DNA of 64,000 nt from SIG480 sp045636865 (GTDB taxonomy: Bacteria; Bacillota; Clostridia; Oscillospirales; JAAYXM01), in the NCBI GenBank assembly GCA_045636865.1, contig JAZTYJ010000016.1:62001-126000 (forward strand). The letters are read 5' to 3'. Below are positions 1-7,717 of this stretch, piece after piece. Under the pieces are notes generated by a model, which had not been told where the DNA came from, did not search any database, and worked only from the letters and a program-made list of their open reading frames with translations. A program made the translations under genes and the position numbers. Positions within the stretch are counted from its first letter, which is position 1. Each line of letters opens with the position of its first letter.

Positions 1-996
1 GTTTCGACAGCAACGATAAACCGCGCTCTAAATAACAAGCCTGAAATCAGCGAAAAAACAAGGCAAATGATATTAGAAAAGGCAAAAGAGATGGGGTATG
101 CTCCCAGTAAAGCTGCTAAGTCTTTGGCACGCCGTACGATCAGAATTGATTTTATTATCTACAATCGTGTGCCCGTGTTCCACAACGACATAATTGCAGG
201 TGTAAAGCAGGCTTTTGCTGATTTGCATGACTTTAATGTACTGGGTGAAATACACGAGTTTTTCGGTAAAGAATATACCGTTCATCAGCAGATCCTTGAT
301 AAGATGGAAGAAATATACCAAAAAGAACACGATGGTCTTTTGCTTCTCGGAACCTTTAACACAAACGGTTTTAGAGAACTTCTGCAACAGTTTGCTGAAA
401 AAGGGATAAAAACCGCCATTGTGAACGGAGATATTCCCGATAGTGTCCGAAATTTTGCCATACGCCAAAACGCTTCTCTGGCAGGGCATCTGGCAGCTGA
501 ATTGTTATATTGGTTTACCGGTGGCGGACCTGTTGCCGCATTTACCGGAAGGCCTGATGCCATTGACCATCAGGAATCCATCACCGGATTCTACGAGGAA
601 TGCCGGCTTCGTTCCATGAAGATTGTTGATGTCTATGAGAACCATGATAATTATGAATTTGCCGCTCATAATGCAGAACGTCTTATTCAAGAACATCCGG
701 ATGTAACGGGATTGTATATCAATACCGATAACTCAATCTCGACGTGTAAAAAATTGGAAAAACTTGGTTTGTCGGGTAAATTAAAACTGGTTACTTCAGG
801 CGACTTTAAAGAAATTCGGGATTATATGCAAAAGGGCGTTGTGCAAGCCACAATTTTTCAAAATCCCTATCAGCAGGGCTATATGGCAGTAGAGCAAATG
901 TATCATATTATTTCTGAATCCGCCATCCCGGATTCTACATTGTTTATTCAACCCAACGTTATCTTGCAAAGTAATATTCGGGAATATGAGAAATAG
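1..996 (+). CDS. LacI-family transcriptional regulator, 5' truncated by window edge
   Basis: The reading frame is open from base 1, so the start lies outside the window. The first visible residues (VSTATINRALNNKPEISEKTR...) are the second half of a LacI-type helix-turn-helix plus hinge, followed by a periplasmic-binding-protein-like sugar-sensor domain of about 270 residues that includes the motif GLYINTDNSIST. Proteins of this family bind operators near their own gene and are released or activated by a small ligand. The glycerate kinase that follows on the same strand is the obvious candidate target. The ligand cannot be read from sequence. The stop is TAG at 994-996. Confidence 0.88.
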   Translation, partial: VSTATINRALNNKPEISEKTRQMILEKAKEMGYAPSKAAKSLARRTIRIDFIIYNRVPVFHNDIIAGVKQAFADLHDFNVLGEIHEFFGKEYTVHQQILDKMEEIYQKEHDGLLLLGTFNTNGFRELLQQFAEKGIKTAIVNGDIPDSVRNFAIRQNASLAGHLAAELLYWFTGGGPVAAFTGRPDAIDHQESITGFYEECRLRSMKIVDVYENHDNYEFAAHNAERLIQEHPDVTGLYINTDNSISTCKKLEKLGLSGKLKLVTSGDFKEIRDYMQKGVVQATIFQNPYQQGYMAVEQMYHIISESAIPDSTLFIQPNVILQSNIREYEK

Positions 997-1025
997 TTGC
1001 AGACTCAGCTTAAGCAGAGTTGTGA

Positions 1026-1071
1026 AATAAAGGTAGATACATGGAAAAGTGCCGTGTTTTCTACCTTTATT
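1026..1071. promoter_or_regulatory. Inverted repeat between regulator and glycerate kinase
   Basis: AATAAAGGTAG at 1026-1036 is the exact reverse complement of CTACCTTTATT at 1061-1071, with GAAAA/TTTTC able to pair inside the loop. No T-run follows, so it is not a clear intrinsic terminator. It could be an RNA hairpin at the end of the regulator transcript or an operator for the upstream LacI protein. Inference only. Confidence 0.45.
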
Positions 1072-1162
1072 ATGCACTTATCCGGAATTCTTACCGGTAA
1101 CTTCAACGGATGACAGCTACGAATACAGTCTTAAACACATTCAACACCATAAGGAGGAATTT

Positions 1163-2404
1163 ATGGATACAATACTTCGTTCTCACGCAAATACAATCGT
1201 CAGAGAATCTATCGCCGCTGTTTTACCTGACGCAGCGGTGCAACGTGCCCTTTCTGGTCAGGTGTTTCCCGGACGGGTATTATTGGTCGCTGCAGGAAAA
1301 GCGGCATGGCAGATGGCTAAAACCGCATATGATTGCCTTGGAAACCGTATAGATAAAGGTGTAGTAGTTACCAAGTATGAGCACGTAAAAGGTCCGATAA
1401 GTAATTTCCAATGCTACGAAGCCGGTCACCCGATACCCGACGAGAATTCCTTTGCCGGCACCCAGGCAGCCCTGGATTTAGTCGGCGATTTAACAGAGCA
1501 GGACACCGTTCTCTTTTTATTGTCGGGCGGCGGAAGTGCGCTCTTTGAAAAGCCACTGATCAGTTCCCAAATTTTACAAGACGTTACCTCTCAACTGCTT
1601 GCTTGCGGTGCGGATATTGTAGAGATAAATTCCATCCGCAAGCGCTTGTCAGCAGTTAAAGGCGGTCGTTTTGCCCAATATTGTTATCCTGCAAAAGTTT
1701 TTTCTGTCGTTCTCTCTGATATTCTTGGCAACCCTCTTGATATGATTGCTTCCGGTCCGGCAGTTCCTGACTCTACGACTGCAGAGCAAGCAATTGCTAT
1801 CGCGAAAAAGTACAATTTGTATATGCCTGAGGAGGCGTGGGCTCTTCTGCAACAAGAAACACCAAAGGATCTCACAAATGTAACCACTCAAATTACCGGC
1901 TCCGTTCGTGAACTATGTGTCGCTGCAGCGGCTGCCTGCCAGAATTTGGGCTATGAACCGGTGTTGCTTACGGATCAATTGTGTTGTCAGGCAAAGGAAG
2001 CCGGTTCATTCCTCGCATCCATTTTAAAAACTCATGCAGGAAGCGGAAAGAGTCTTGCGTTTTTAGCTGGCGGCGAAACTGTGGTACAGCTTACCGGCAA
2101 GGGCAAAGGAGGCAGAAATCAGGAGTTGGCACTGTCCGCGGCTGCAGGTATTGCAGATATTGTTGGCGCTGCTGTCTTCAGCGTCGGTAGCGATGGTACC
2201 GACGGACCTACGGACGCTGCCGGTGGTTATGTAGACTATACCACTTTGACTGAGCTGAATTCCCTCAACATAGATCCATACCATATCCTACAAGAAAATG
2301 ACGCCTATCATGCACTTCAGAAAACAGACGGGCTCATATTTACGGGTCCTACCGGCACAAACGTCAATGATATATCCGTAGCACTGATAAAAGCAAATTT
2401 ATAA
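1163..2404 (+). CDS. Glycerate 2-kinase / hydroxypyruvate reductase-like MOFRL family protein
   Basis: 413 residues, with the usual two-part MOFRL architecture. The N-terminal kinase-like domain has VAAGKAAWQMA and a phosphate-binding loop LLSGGGSALFEKP; the C-terminal MOFRL domain has GKGKGGRNQELALSAA and SVGSDGTDGPTDAAGG. The family phosphorylates D-glycerate to 2-phosphoglycerate with ATP in the cytosol, linking tartrate, glyoxylate or sugar-acid breakdown to glycolysis. ATG at 1163 was chosen because AAGGAGGA sits 7 nt upstream; the frame is open further upstream but has no ribosome site. It probably forms one unit with the LacI-type gene before it. A hairpin terminator follows directly. 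Confidence 0.88.
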   Translation: MDTILRSHANTIVRESIAAVLPDAAVQRALSGQVFPGRVLLVAAGKAAWQMAKTAYDCLGNRIDKGVVVTKYEHVKGPISNFQCYEAGHPIPDENSFAGTQAALDLVGDLTEQDTVLFLLSGGGSALFEKPLISSQILQDVTSQLLACGADIVEINSIRKRLSAVKGGRFAQYCYPAKVFSVVLSDILGNPLDMIASGPAVPDSTTAEQAIAIAKKYNLYMPEEAWALLQQETPKDLTNVTTQITGSVRELCVAAAAACQNLGYEPVLLTDQLCCQAKEAGSFLASILKTHAGSGKSLAFLAGGETVVQLTGKGKGGRNQELALSAAAGIADIVGAAVFSVGSDGTDGPTDAAGGYVDYTTLTELNSLNIDPYHILQENDAYHALQKTDGLIFTGPTGTNVNDISVALIKANL

Positions 2405-2429
2405 CTCAAATAATTGAATAAAAAAATGG

Positions 2430-2466
2430 GCCTCCAGGGAATAACGAGTATCCTTGGAGGCTTTAT
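2430..2466 (+). terminator. Intrinsic terminator after glycerate kinase
   Basis: GCCTCCA (2430-2436) pairs with TGGAGGC (2455-2461), followed by TTTATTG. Confidence 0.8.
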
Positions 2467-2613
2467 TGTCTGTCTGAATATTTATGCAAACCAAAATACG
2501 CAAAAAGCCCACATCTCTACACCAACACGCAAAAAGAATTCAGACACTTTTTCAGGTATTACAAAGATCTGCAGCACACGCGGAAATTATAGTGTCGGAT
2601 AATGTAGAAATTG

Positions 2614-2643
2614 TTGACATAATGCAAAATGTTACAGTATATC
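2614..2643 (+). promoter_or_regulatory. Sigma-A type promoter of the VWA gene
   Basis: TTGACA at 2614-2619, 18-nt spacer, weak -10 TATATC at 2638-2643. The start codon follows 21 nt later with GAGGAGAGGA between, so the leader is short. Confidence 0.5.
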
Positions 2644-2664
2644 CAAAAGAGGAGAGGATCACAT

Positions 2665-3615
2665 ATGCTGAAAAAACTTTTTGTATTGACACTGGTTCTC
2701 GCAATGCTGTCATCGTTGTTTTTGATCTCTGTTGAAGCGGCATCCGTATTTGACAGACAGAAGAAACACATATTCTTCGTAATGGATGACTCGCGCAGTA
2801 TGGGCGGAACTTCAGAACTTGATGCCAATTATTCATTGCAGAGTTTGATTGCTATGTGCGACAAAGAGGATACGGTCGATTTATATTTTCTAAATAATAA
2901 TTCCGGCTCTTCAAGAAAGTTTGATATGTCTGTGAAGAACAATGCAGAAATCCAGAAGCTCAGAACCACCTATCCGAATTCATCCGGCGGTACGCCTTAT
3001 GATGCGGTTAAAGTCGCGCAGACAAAACTCACATCTTCCGTAGTTGCCGGCGATGAAACGGAATACTGGCTTGTCGTTCTTACAGACGGAAATTTTGACA
3101 GCGGGTATAACCCGGCGGCAGACCTTCTTGCCTTTTCAAAAACCACCCTCGCAAACGGAACAAATCCCAATGTTCTTTTTATCTCCATCGGAGGAGCTGT
3201 TTCGATACAGAACCAGGGGGATCTCCACTACCTGTCAGGAACGGATATTATAGCAAGCATGGATGAAGCGGCAAAGCTTATCTCGGGCCGCGTGGAGGTT
3301 ACTCCTTCCTACAGTAACGGAAATAAATCGCTAAACTATTATTATCATAACAACCTCGTGCTTGACAACTATGATATAGAAAAGCTCAAGAGCGTAGCGG
3401 AAGCTGCTGCAAAAGAAGGACGCACAATGATAACCTTCAAGTGCAGTGGAAACGATATTTTTGCACTAACCATCGAAAAACTGTTTACAATCGGCAACGA
3501 TTGGAAATTGTTGCTTGATGAGGCACACAAAGAGGACAATTTGATTGATAATTCATCCTGCATCCATTGGCAAGACGACAAGATCCGGACTATTAGCATA
3601 AAATTAAAACCGTAA
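2665..3615 (+). CDS. Secreted von Willebrand factor A (VWA) domain protein
   Basis: 316 residues. The N-terminal 25 residues (MLKKLFVLTLVLAML... ending SVEA-A) form a Sec signal peptide. The VWA fold follows from about residue 33 with a complete metal-ion-dependent adhesion site: DDSRS (DxSxS), the Thr in GGTPYDAV and the Asp in LTDGNFD. The tail, about residues 210-316, is rich in Lys and has no recognised domain. It has no LPXTG anchor and no lipobox, so it is probably released or held non-covalently. ATG 2665 is chosen over an upstream ATG at 2629 because of the SD AGAGGAGAGG and the signal peptide. Its ligand is unknown; it stands alone between two terminators. Confidence 0.8.
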   Translation: MLKKLFVLTLVLAMLSSLFLISVEAASVFDRQKKHIFFVMDDSRSMGGTSELDANYSLQSLIAMCDKEDTVDLYFLNNNSGSSRKFDMSVKNNAEIQKLRTTYPNSSGGTPYDAVKVAQTKLTSSVVAGDETEYWLVVLTDGNFDSGYNPAADLLAFSKTTLANGTNPNVLFISIGGAVSIQNQGDLHYLSGTDIIASMDEAAKLISGRVEVTPSYSNGNKSLNYYYHNNLVLDNYDIEKLKSVAEAAAKEGRTMITFKCSGNDIFALTIEKLFTIGNDWKLLLDEAHKEDNLIDNSSCIHWQDDKIRTISIKLKP

Positions 3616-3730
3616 TTGCTTTGTATTGTTTCAGTCATCCCCACCTGTAAACTGGTGATTTGTGTAGTTCCCAAAAAGTGCTGATACAGACTCAATCACT
3701 ATAAAAGCATCGAAATATTGACACTACATA

Positions 3731-3765
3731 AAAAAGGCAGTCGCTAACATACGGCTGCCTTTTTT
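3731..3765 (+). terminator. Intrinsic terminator after VWA gene
   Basis: AAAAAGGCAG pairs with CTGCCTTTTT around a 14-nt loop; the run of T follows on the plus strand. It lies about 115 nt beyond the stop codon. Confidence 0.8.
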
Positions 3766-3772
3766 GTATAAC

Positions 3773-3806
3773 AAAATCCCCGGTATTGTTCCGTACCGGG
3801 GATTTT
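3773..3806 (-). terminator. Terminator after the HTH/helical-repeat gene (bidirectional)
   Basis: AAAATCCCCGGTA pairs with TACCGGGGATTTT around an 8-nt loop. It sits 3 bases beyond the minus-strand stop at 3809 and would work in both directions. Confidence 0.85.
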
Positions 3807-3808
3807 CA

Positions 3809-5203
3809 TTATTTTGCGCTTTTCAACGCCCTTTTATGACTTTTTTTGAATTCACTGTATGCATCTCTTAATTCCCATTCAAAGGAATTATTGCAAATCT
3901 TTTTGGCAACATCTTCGCCTTCCTTAAATGCTCCCTTTGTCTTTTCTTGGATATCTGTAAGATCATCCTTAGTATATCCGGTATTTACAAGGACCTTGGT
4001 TGTTTTCGTCTGAATTTTCAAAACCGCTAACTTTATGTGCAGTTCTTTGGTTTCCTGAACTTTAGCCTCTCTAATACCGTCCTCTATTTCGGTTTCTGCG
4101 TCCGAAAACTTTTCCTGCAACAAATAGGCCTCACCTAAAACGAGATAGGTTCTTACTCCATGTTCGAAATCCTTGAGACTTTCGTAAAGAGCTCTGGAAT
4201 CTTTTGCTAATCTGACTGCTTCATTCAGATACCCACTTTTAGTCGCCGCATCCGGATTTTCTTCTTTTACCATGTGAAGACGATACTCAGCCATAGAAAG
4301 GAAAAAACCCGCTTCGAGTGCATCTTTTTGAATTGGATCAGTTATTTTGCTTGACAAAAGATTTTTAATCTCTTCGCATTGTTCATCAACCGCATTTTTA
4401 TCCTTTTTTGCAGCATAGACGTTAATCAAATGTCGTCTTCCCTTTATTTCAACATCCCAAAAATTACCTTTTTTGGCTCTTTCTATTCCCTCCAGAATAT
4501 TTTTTTCTGCTGTACTGACTTGACCTGTCTTAAACATCGTCCAACCAAGATCGTCTATCAATATAGACGACAAGAGATATTTTGCATCGATTGTGCCGTT
4601 TCCGATTTTAACGCTCTCGCCACCACTGGGAATATGTATTGCTGCTTCTTTTGTTATTCTGCCGATCTTAATGCGCAAGTCATATCTGCCTTCTAACCAC
4701 AGCGGACGACTCAACGGAACACCAAGCCTTAGAACTTCATGCCAGTTTTCTTTTTTTGATTCGTTCTTCAATATCTTAAGTATATCAAACTGAGGACCAC
4801 CAAGAGATATAAGATAATTTACAACAAACGCTACAAACCCATAAGCAAAAAACACCGGGATGACAGATATTATAGTTTTCATAGGAGTTGTTTCAGGAAA
4901 CTTTGTAAAAAGATAAGCCAAAATAATACTGAACAAGGCAGAAAGTCCTTGCTTTACAACGACCTCGTGAAATAATTCTTTTTGCTCATCTGAAACAGAA
5001 ATTTTTGATGTCTTTCTCATCTTTACCACCTCATAATTTATTTTTTGATTTTCAACCCACTCTTTCGGCACTAACCAGACTCTCGTCCCTCCCAGACGAA
5101 AAGCTCCTTCGATTTTTCCTTCCTTGCAAAGCTGCTGAATCCATCGCTCTGTTACACCGACTTTTTCAGCCGCTTCTTTGATTGAAACAAAATCAAATTC
5201 CAT
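3809..5203 (-). CDS. Membrane-anchored excisionase/MerR-like HTH protein with C-terminal helical (TPR-like) repeats
   Basis: 464 residues, not a family I can name. Residues 5-50 (VSIKEAAEKVGVTERWIQQL then RVWLVPKEW) are a winged helix of the excisionase/MerR type. Two hydrophobic segments follow at about 85-102 and 110-132, then roughly 320 residues of amphipathic helices spaced like TPR or SEL1 repeats. The layout suggests a DNA-binding domain and a protein-binding domain on the same cytosolic face of the membrane. ATG 5203 fits the HTH start and the promoter at 5249-5277, giving a leader of about 38 nt; the frame continues upstream to 5299 but that would start before the promoter. The SD is weak (AAAGAG). 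Divergent from the TetM-like gene. Confidence 0.6.
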   Translation of the reverse strand: MEFDFVSIKEAAEKVGVTERWIQQLCKEGKIEGAFRLGGTRVWLVPKEWVENQKINYEVVKMRKTSKISVSDEQKELFHEVVVKQGLSALFSIILAYLFTKFPETTPMKTIISVIPVFFAYGFVAFVVNYLISLGGPQFDILKILKNESKKENWHEVLRLGVPLSRPLWLEGRYDLRIKIGRITKEAAIHIPSGGESVKIGNGTIDAKYLLSSILIDDLGWTMFKTGQVSTAEKNILEGIERAKKGNFWDVEIKGRRHLINVYAAKKDKNAVDEQCEEIKNLLSSKITDPIQKDALEAGFFLSMAEYRLHMVKEENPDAATKSGYLNEAVRLAKDSRALYESLKDFEHGVRTYLVLGEAYLLQEKFSDAETEIEDGIREAKVQETKELHIKLAVLKIQTKTTKVLVNTGYTKDDLTDIQEKTKGAFKEGEDVAKKICNNSFEWELRDAYSEFKKSHKRALKSAK

Positions 5204-5248
5204 TTTTCGCACTCTTTCTGCAATTAATTCTATTGTTTCAACAGTTTT

Positions 5249-5277
5249 ATTATATCTTCGCTGTTGCGAAGTGTCAA
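5249..5277 (-). promoter_or_regulatory. Perfect consensus promoter with palindromic operator in the spacer
   Basis: Read on the minus strand: TTGACA (5277-5272), exactly 17 nt, TATAAT (5254-5249). The spacer holds the perfect inverted repeat CTTCGC-AACA-GCGAAG (5256-5271). A dyad between -35 and -10 is where MerR-type proteins bind, and the gene it drives encodes an excisionase/MerR-like HTH. Autoregulation is inferred. Confidence 0.85.
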
Positions 5278-5375
5278 GTTTCGAGCAATCGCATAACAAA
5301 ACCGTTCTTTTTTCATTTTTTCAGCTACTGCGCGAATTATTCATTCAACTATTCGCATCTCCCTCTCTTCTCATA

Positions 5376-5404
5376 TTGCCATTATTATCTTAATTTGGTA
5401 TACT
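5376..5404 (+). promoter_or_regulatory. Promoter of the TetM-like gene
   Basis: TTGCCA, 17 nt, TATACT. About 40 nt of leader precede the ATG. No leader peptide of the tet(M) attenuator kind is visible in so short a leader. Confidence 0.65.
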
Positions 5405-5450
5405 ACACATAAGAAGCTCCCATCAATATGATAACAGGAGTCAACAGAGG

Positions 5451-7385
5451 ATGAAAAAAATCAGAAACATAGGCATCTTCGCTCACGTTGATGCAGGAAA
5501 AACAACGCTCTCCGAGCAGATTCTGTTATGTTCCGGTGCAATCCGCACCGTTGGCAGCGTCGACTCGGGAACAGCGCATACAGATAACCTCCCGATTGAG
5601 AGAAGGCGTGGCATTTCGGTCAAGGCGACCTGCGTCTCTTTTAACTATAACGACGTGCAGATAAATCTCATCGATACGCCCGGGCACGTTGATTTTTCAG
5701 CAGAGGTTGAACGATCCATGTGGGCACTCGACGGTGCAGTTCTTGTCGTGTGTGCAGTTTCGGGCGTGCAGCCGCAGACCGAAGTTTTATTTGAGGCTAT
5801 GACAAGGCAGAACATTCCCGTTTTGTTCTTTATAAACAAGACCGACCGCGAGGGTGCGGATGTTTCCCGTGTTGTATCGCAAATAAACCGTCTTCTGACG
5901 AAAAAGGCCGTTTTGACTTCGGACACAGAGAAGGTCTGCGAGCTCGTTTGCGACAATTTTGACGATTTGCTTGAACGGTATTTAAACGGCGAACAGTTTT
6001 CAGAAGGCTTTCTTTCCGAAAAACTCGCAGAGCTCTCCCGCGAAAAACTGGCATACCCCGTCCTTTGCGGCTCAGCGCTGAAGGGAATCGGTATCAAAGA
6101 GCTTCTTTGCGGCATTGTAAGTTATCTTCCTTCTCCGAAAATGTCAGATGAGTTTTCAGGCGTTGTATTCGCCGCCCATCAGGATAAAAATCTCGGCAGA
6201 GGTGTATGGGTGCGGTTGTATGGCGGTTCTCTCAAAAACCGTGAAAGCATTACACTTGATGCGGGCACGGACCCCATAACAGGTGAACTTAAGCATATGG
6301 AGAGAAAAATTACGCAGATTCACGATGCAAATTTAAATCCTGCAGGCAGTATAGCATCGGGGGAAATAGGTGTTATCTACGGGCTTTCGGACGTGCAGAT
6401 AGGTCAGATTCTCGGAGAGCCTTGCCGCATGGAAAGGCAGATAAAACCGGGAAGTCTCCGCACACCGCTCATCACTGTTCAGGTTATTCCCGAGTCCCCC
6501 GAACAAATGCAGGATTTGCGCATCGCGTGTGAAATATTGTCGGGAGAAGATCCGCTTTTACAAGTGCAATACATCCGCATATTCAACGAACTTCATCTGC
6601 GTGTTATGGGCACTATACAGATTGAGATTATCGAAGAGCTTTTAAAGACGCGCTTTGATTTGAGCGTAACATTCGGCTCTCCTGCGATAATCTACAAGGA
6701 AACCATATCCTCCCCCACCTTCGGTTTCGTGGCATATACCATGCCAAAGCCGTGCTGGGCGGTTCTTAAGTTTCAGATTGAGCCGGCAGAAAGAGGAAGC
6801 GGCGTTACATTTTCTTCAAATGTTCCTGTTGCAAAAATTATGGCGCGCTATCAGCATCAGGTTGAGCAGGCAATTCCGATTGCGCTAAACCAGGGACGTC
6901 TCGGCTGGCAGGTAACCGACGTGAACATAAAGCTTATCGACGGTGAGCATCATCTTGAGCATACGCATCCGCTTGATTTCATCGTTGCAACACCGATGGC
7001 AATTCAGGATGGCCTTCTGCGCGGCGGAAGCACACTCCTTGAGCCGATACTCGATGCGCGCTTCATTCTTCCTGCGGATTATACAGGACGTGTTATGAGC
7101 GACGTAATTGCTATGCGCGGTGAAGTGCTTGACAGTATCCACGACGGTGAGCGCGTGATTCTAAACACCTTGATTCCTGTTTCTACAAGCCTTGATTACT
7201 CCGTAACTCTCGCAACCTTCACGGGAGGTCGCGGAACGATGAGCGTAAAGCTTCACGGCTATCGTGAGTGTCCTCTGGAGTTCGGACGCACGGCAAAGAG
7301 ACGAAGCGTTGATCCTCTTGATTCGGGAAAATACATCCTTGCTGCAAGAAACGCGCTTGAGGGCGGAATTTTTAATCTTGATTAG
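5451..7385 (+). CDS. TetM/EF-G-like ribosomal GTPase (ribosomal-protection family paralogue)
   Basis: 644 residues, the length of Tet(M)/Tet(O). All GTPase motifs are present: AHVDAGKTT (G1), RRRGIS (G2), DTPGH (G3), NKTD (G4), GSA (G5), then EF-G domains II-V. In true ribosomal-protection proteins the tip of domain IV carries a YSPVST-type loop that displaces tetracycline; the aligned place here reads HHLEHTHPLDF. So the fold is certain but tetracycline resistance is doubtful. It may instead free ribosomes from another ligand or stalled state. The gene has its own promoter and terminator. SD is weak (ACAGAGG). It is divergent from the membrane-anchored HTH gene. Confidence 0.82.
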   Translation: MKKIRNIGIFAHVDAGKTTLSEQILLCSGAIRTVGSVDSGTAHTDNLPIERRRGISVKATCVSFNYNDVQINLIDTPGHVDFSAEVERSMWALDGAVLVVCAVSGVQPQTEVLFEAMTRQNIPVLFFINKTDREGADVSRVVSQINRLLTKKAVLTSDTEKVCELVCDNFDDLLERYLNGEQFSEGFLSEKLAELSREKLAYPVLCGSALKGIGIKELLCGIVSYLPSPKMSDEFSGVVFAAHQDKNLGRGVWVRLYGGSLKNRESITLDAGTDPITGELKHMERKITQIHDANLNPAGSIASGEIGVIYGLSDVQIGQILGEPCRMERQIKPGSLRTPLITVQVIPESPEQMQDLRIACEILSGEDPLLQVQYIRIFNELHLRVMGTIQIEIIEELLKTRFDLSVTFGSPAIIYKETISSPTFGFVAYTMPKPCWAVLKFQIEPAERGSGVTFSSNVPVAKIMARYQHQVEQAIPIALNQGRLGWQVTDVNIKLIDGEHHLEHTHPLDFIVATPMAIQDGLLRGGSTLLEPILDARFILPADYTGRVMSDVIAMRGEVLDSIHDGERVILNTLIPVSTSLDYSVTLATFTGGRGTMSVKLHGYRECPLEFGRTAKRRSVDPLDSGKYILAARNALEGGIFNLD

Positions 7386-7419
7386 AAGCTGCTTCATCAA
7401 CATTCAAAGGATAAAACAG

Positions 7420-7452
7420 AACCGGAGGTGATTTTTTGCACCTCCGGTTTTG
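7420..7452 (+). terminator. Terminator after TetM-like gene (bidirectional)
   Basis: AACCGGAGGTG pairs with CACCTCCGGTT, 8-nt loop, followed by TTGGTTT on plus. On minus it also ends the small gene at 7459-7665. Confidence 0.85.
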
Positions 7453-7458
7453 GTTTCA

Positions 7459-7665
7459 TTATTTTTCTTTTTTCATTCGCTTTTCGTTTTTCTTTGCTAT
7501 GTCAAACACGTCTTCGAGGTCTTTGCCTTCAAAATTCGGGTAAATTTTCCCCATTCCCGTGCATTCGTTTGCCGAGGCAAGCGAATCAATCTCGAAGAGC
7601 TCCTCCGTTATTATCGGGGTTTTCTCGCGAACAAATTTAAGATCGTCCGGTTTCTTTTTTTCCAA
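7459..7665 (-). CDS. Small hypothetical protein, TTG start
   Basis: 68 residues, charged, ending in KKNEKRMKKEK; no membrane segment, cysteine pair or recognised motif, and I do not recognise it. TTG 7665 is preferred because AAAGGAG lies 8 nt upstream. The GTG at 7674 is in frame but abuts that SD. The SD forms one arm of the MATE terminator hairpin, so expression may rely on read-through from the MATE gene or on an unseen promoter. It ends at a shared terminator. Confidence 0.5.
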   Translation of the reverse strand: MEKKKPDDLKFVREKTPIITEELFEIDSLASANECTGMGKIYPNFEGKDLEDVFDIAKKNEKRMKKEK

Positions 7666-7667
7666 AC

Positions 7668-7710
7668 AAAACACTCCTTTCGGTTTTATTATACCCGAAA
7701 GGAGTGTTTT
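7668..7710 (-). terminator. Terminator after MATE gene; contains the SD of the next small ORF
   Basis: 16-nt arms AAAACACTCCTTTCGG (7668-7683) and CCGAAAGGAGTGTTTT (7695-7710). On the minus strand the descending arm ends GTGTTTTGTTT. The arm includes AAAGGAG, the probable SD of the 68-residue ORF. Confidence 0.8.
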
Positions 7711-7717
7711 TTACTTT

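Noticed and set aside
5451..7385. Tetracycline resistance gene tet(M)/tet(W)
   Set aside because: The domain IV loop residues needed to dislodge tetracycline are replaced; no mobile element or attenuator leader is next to it.
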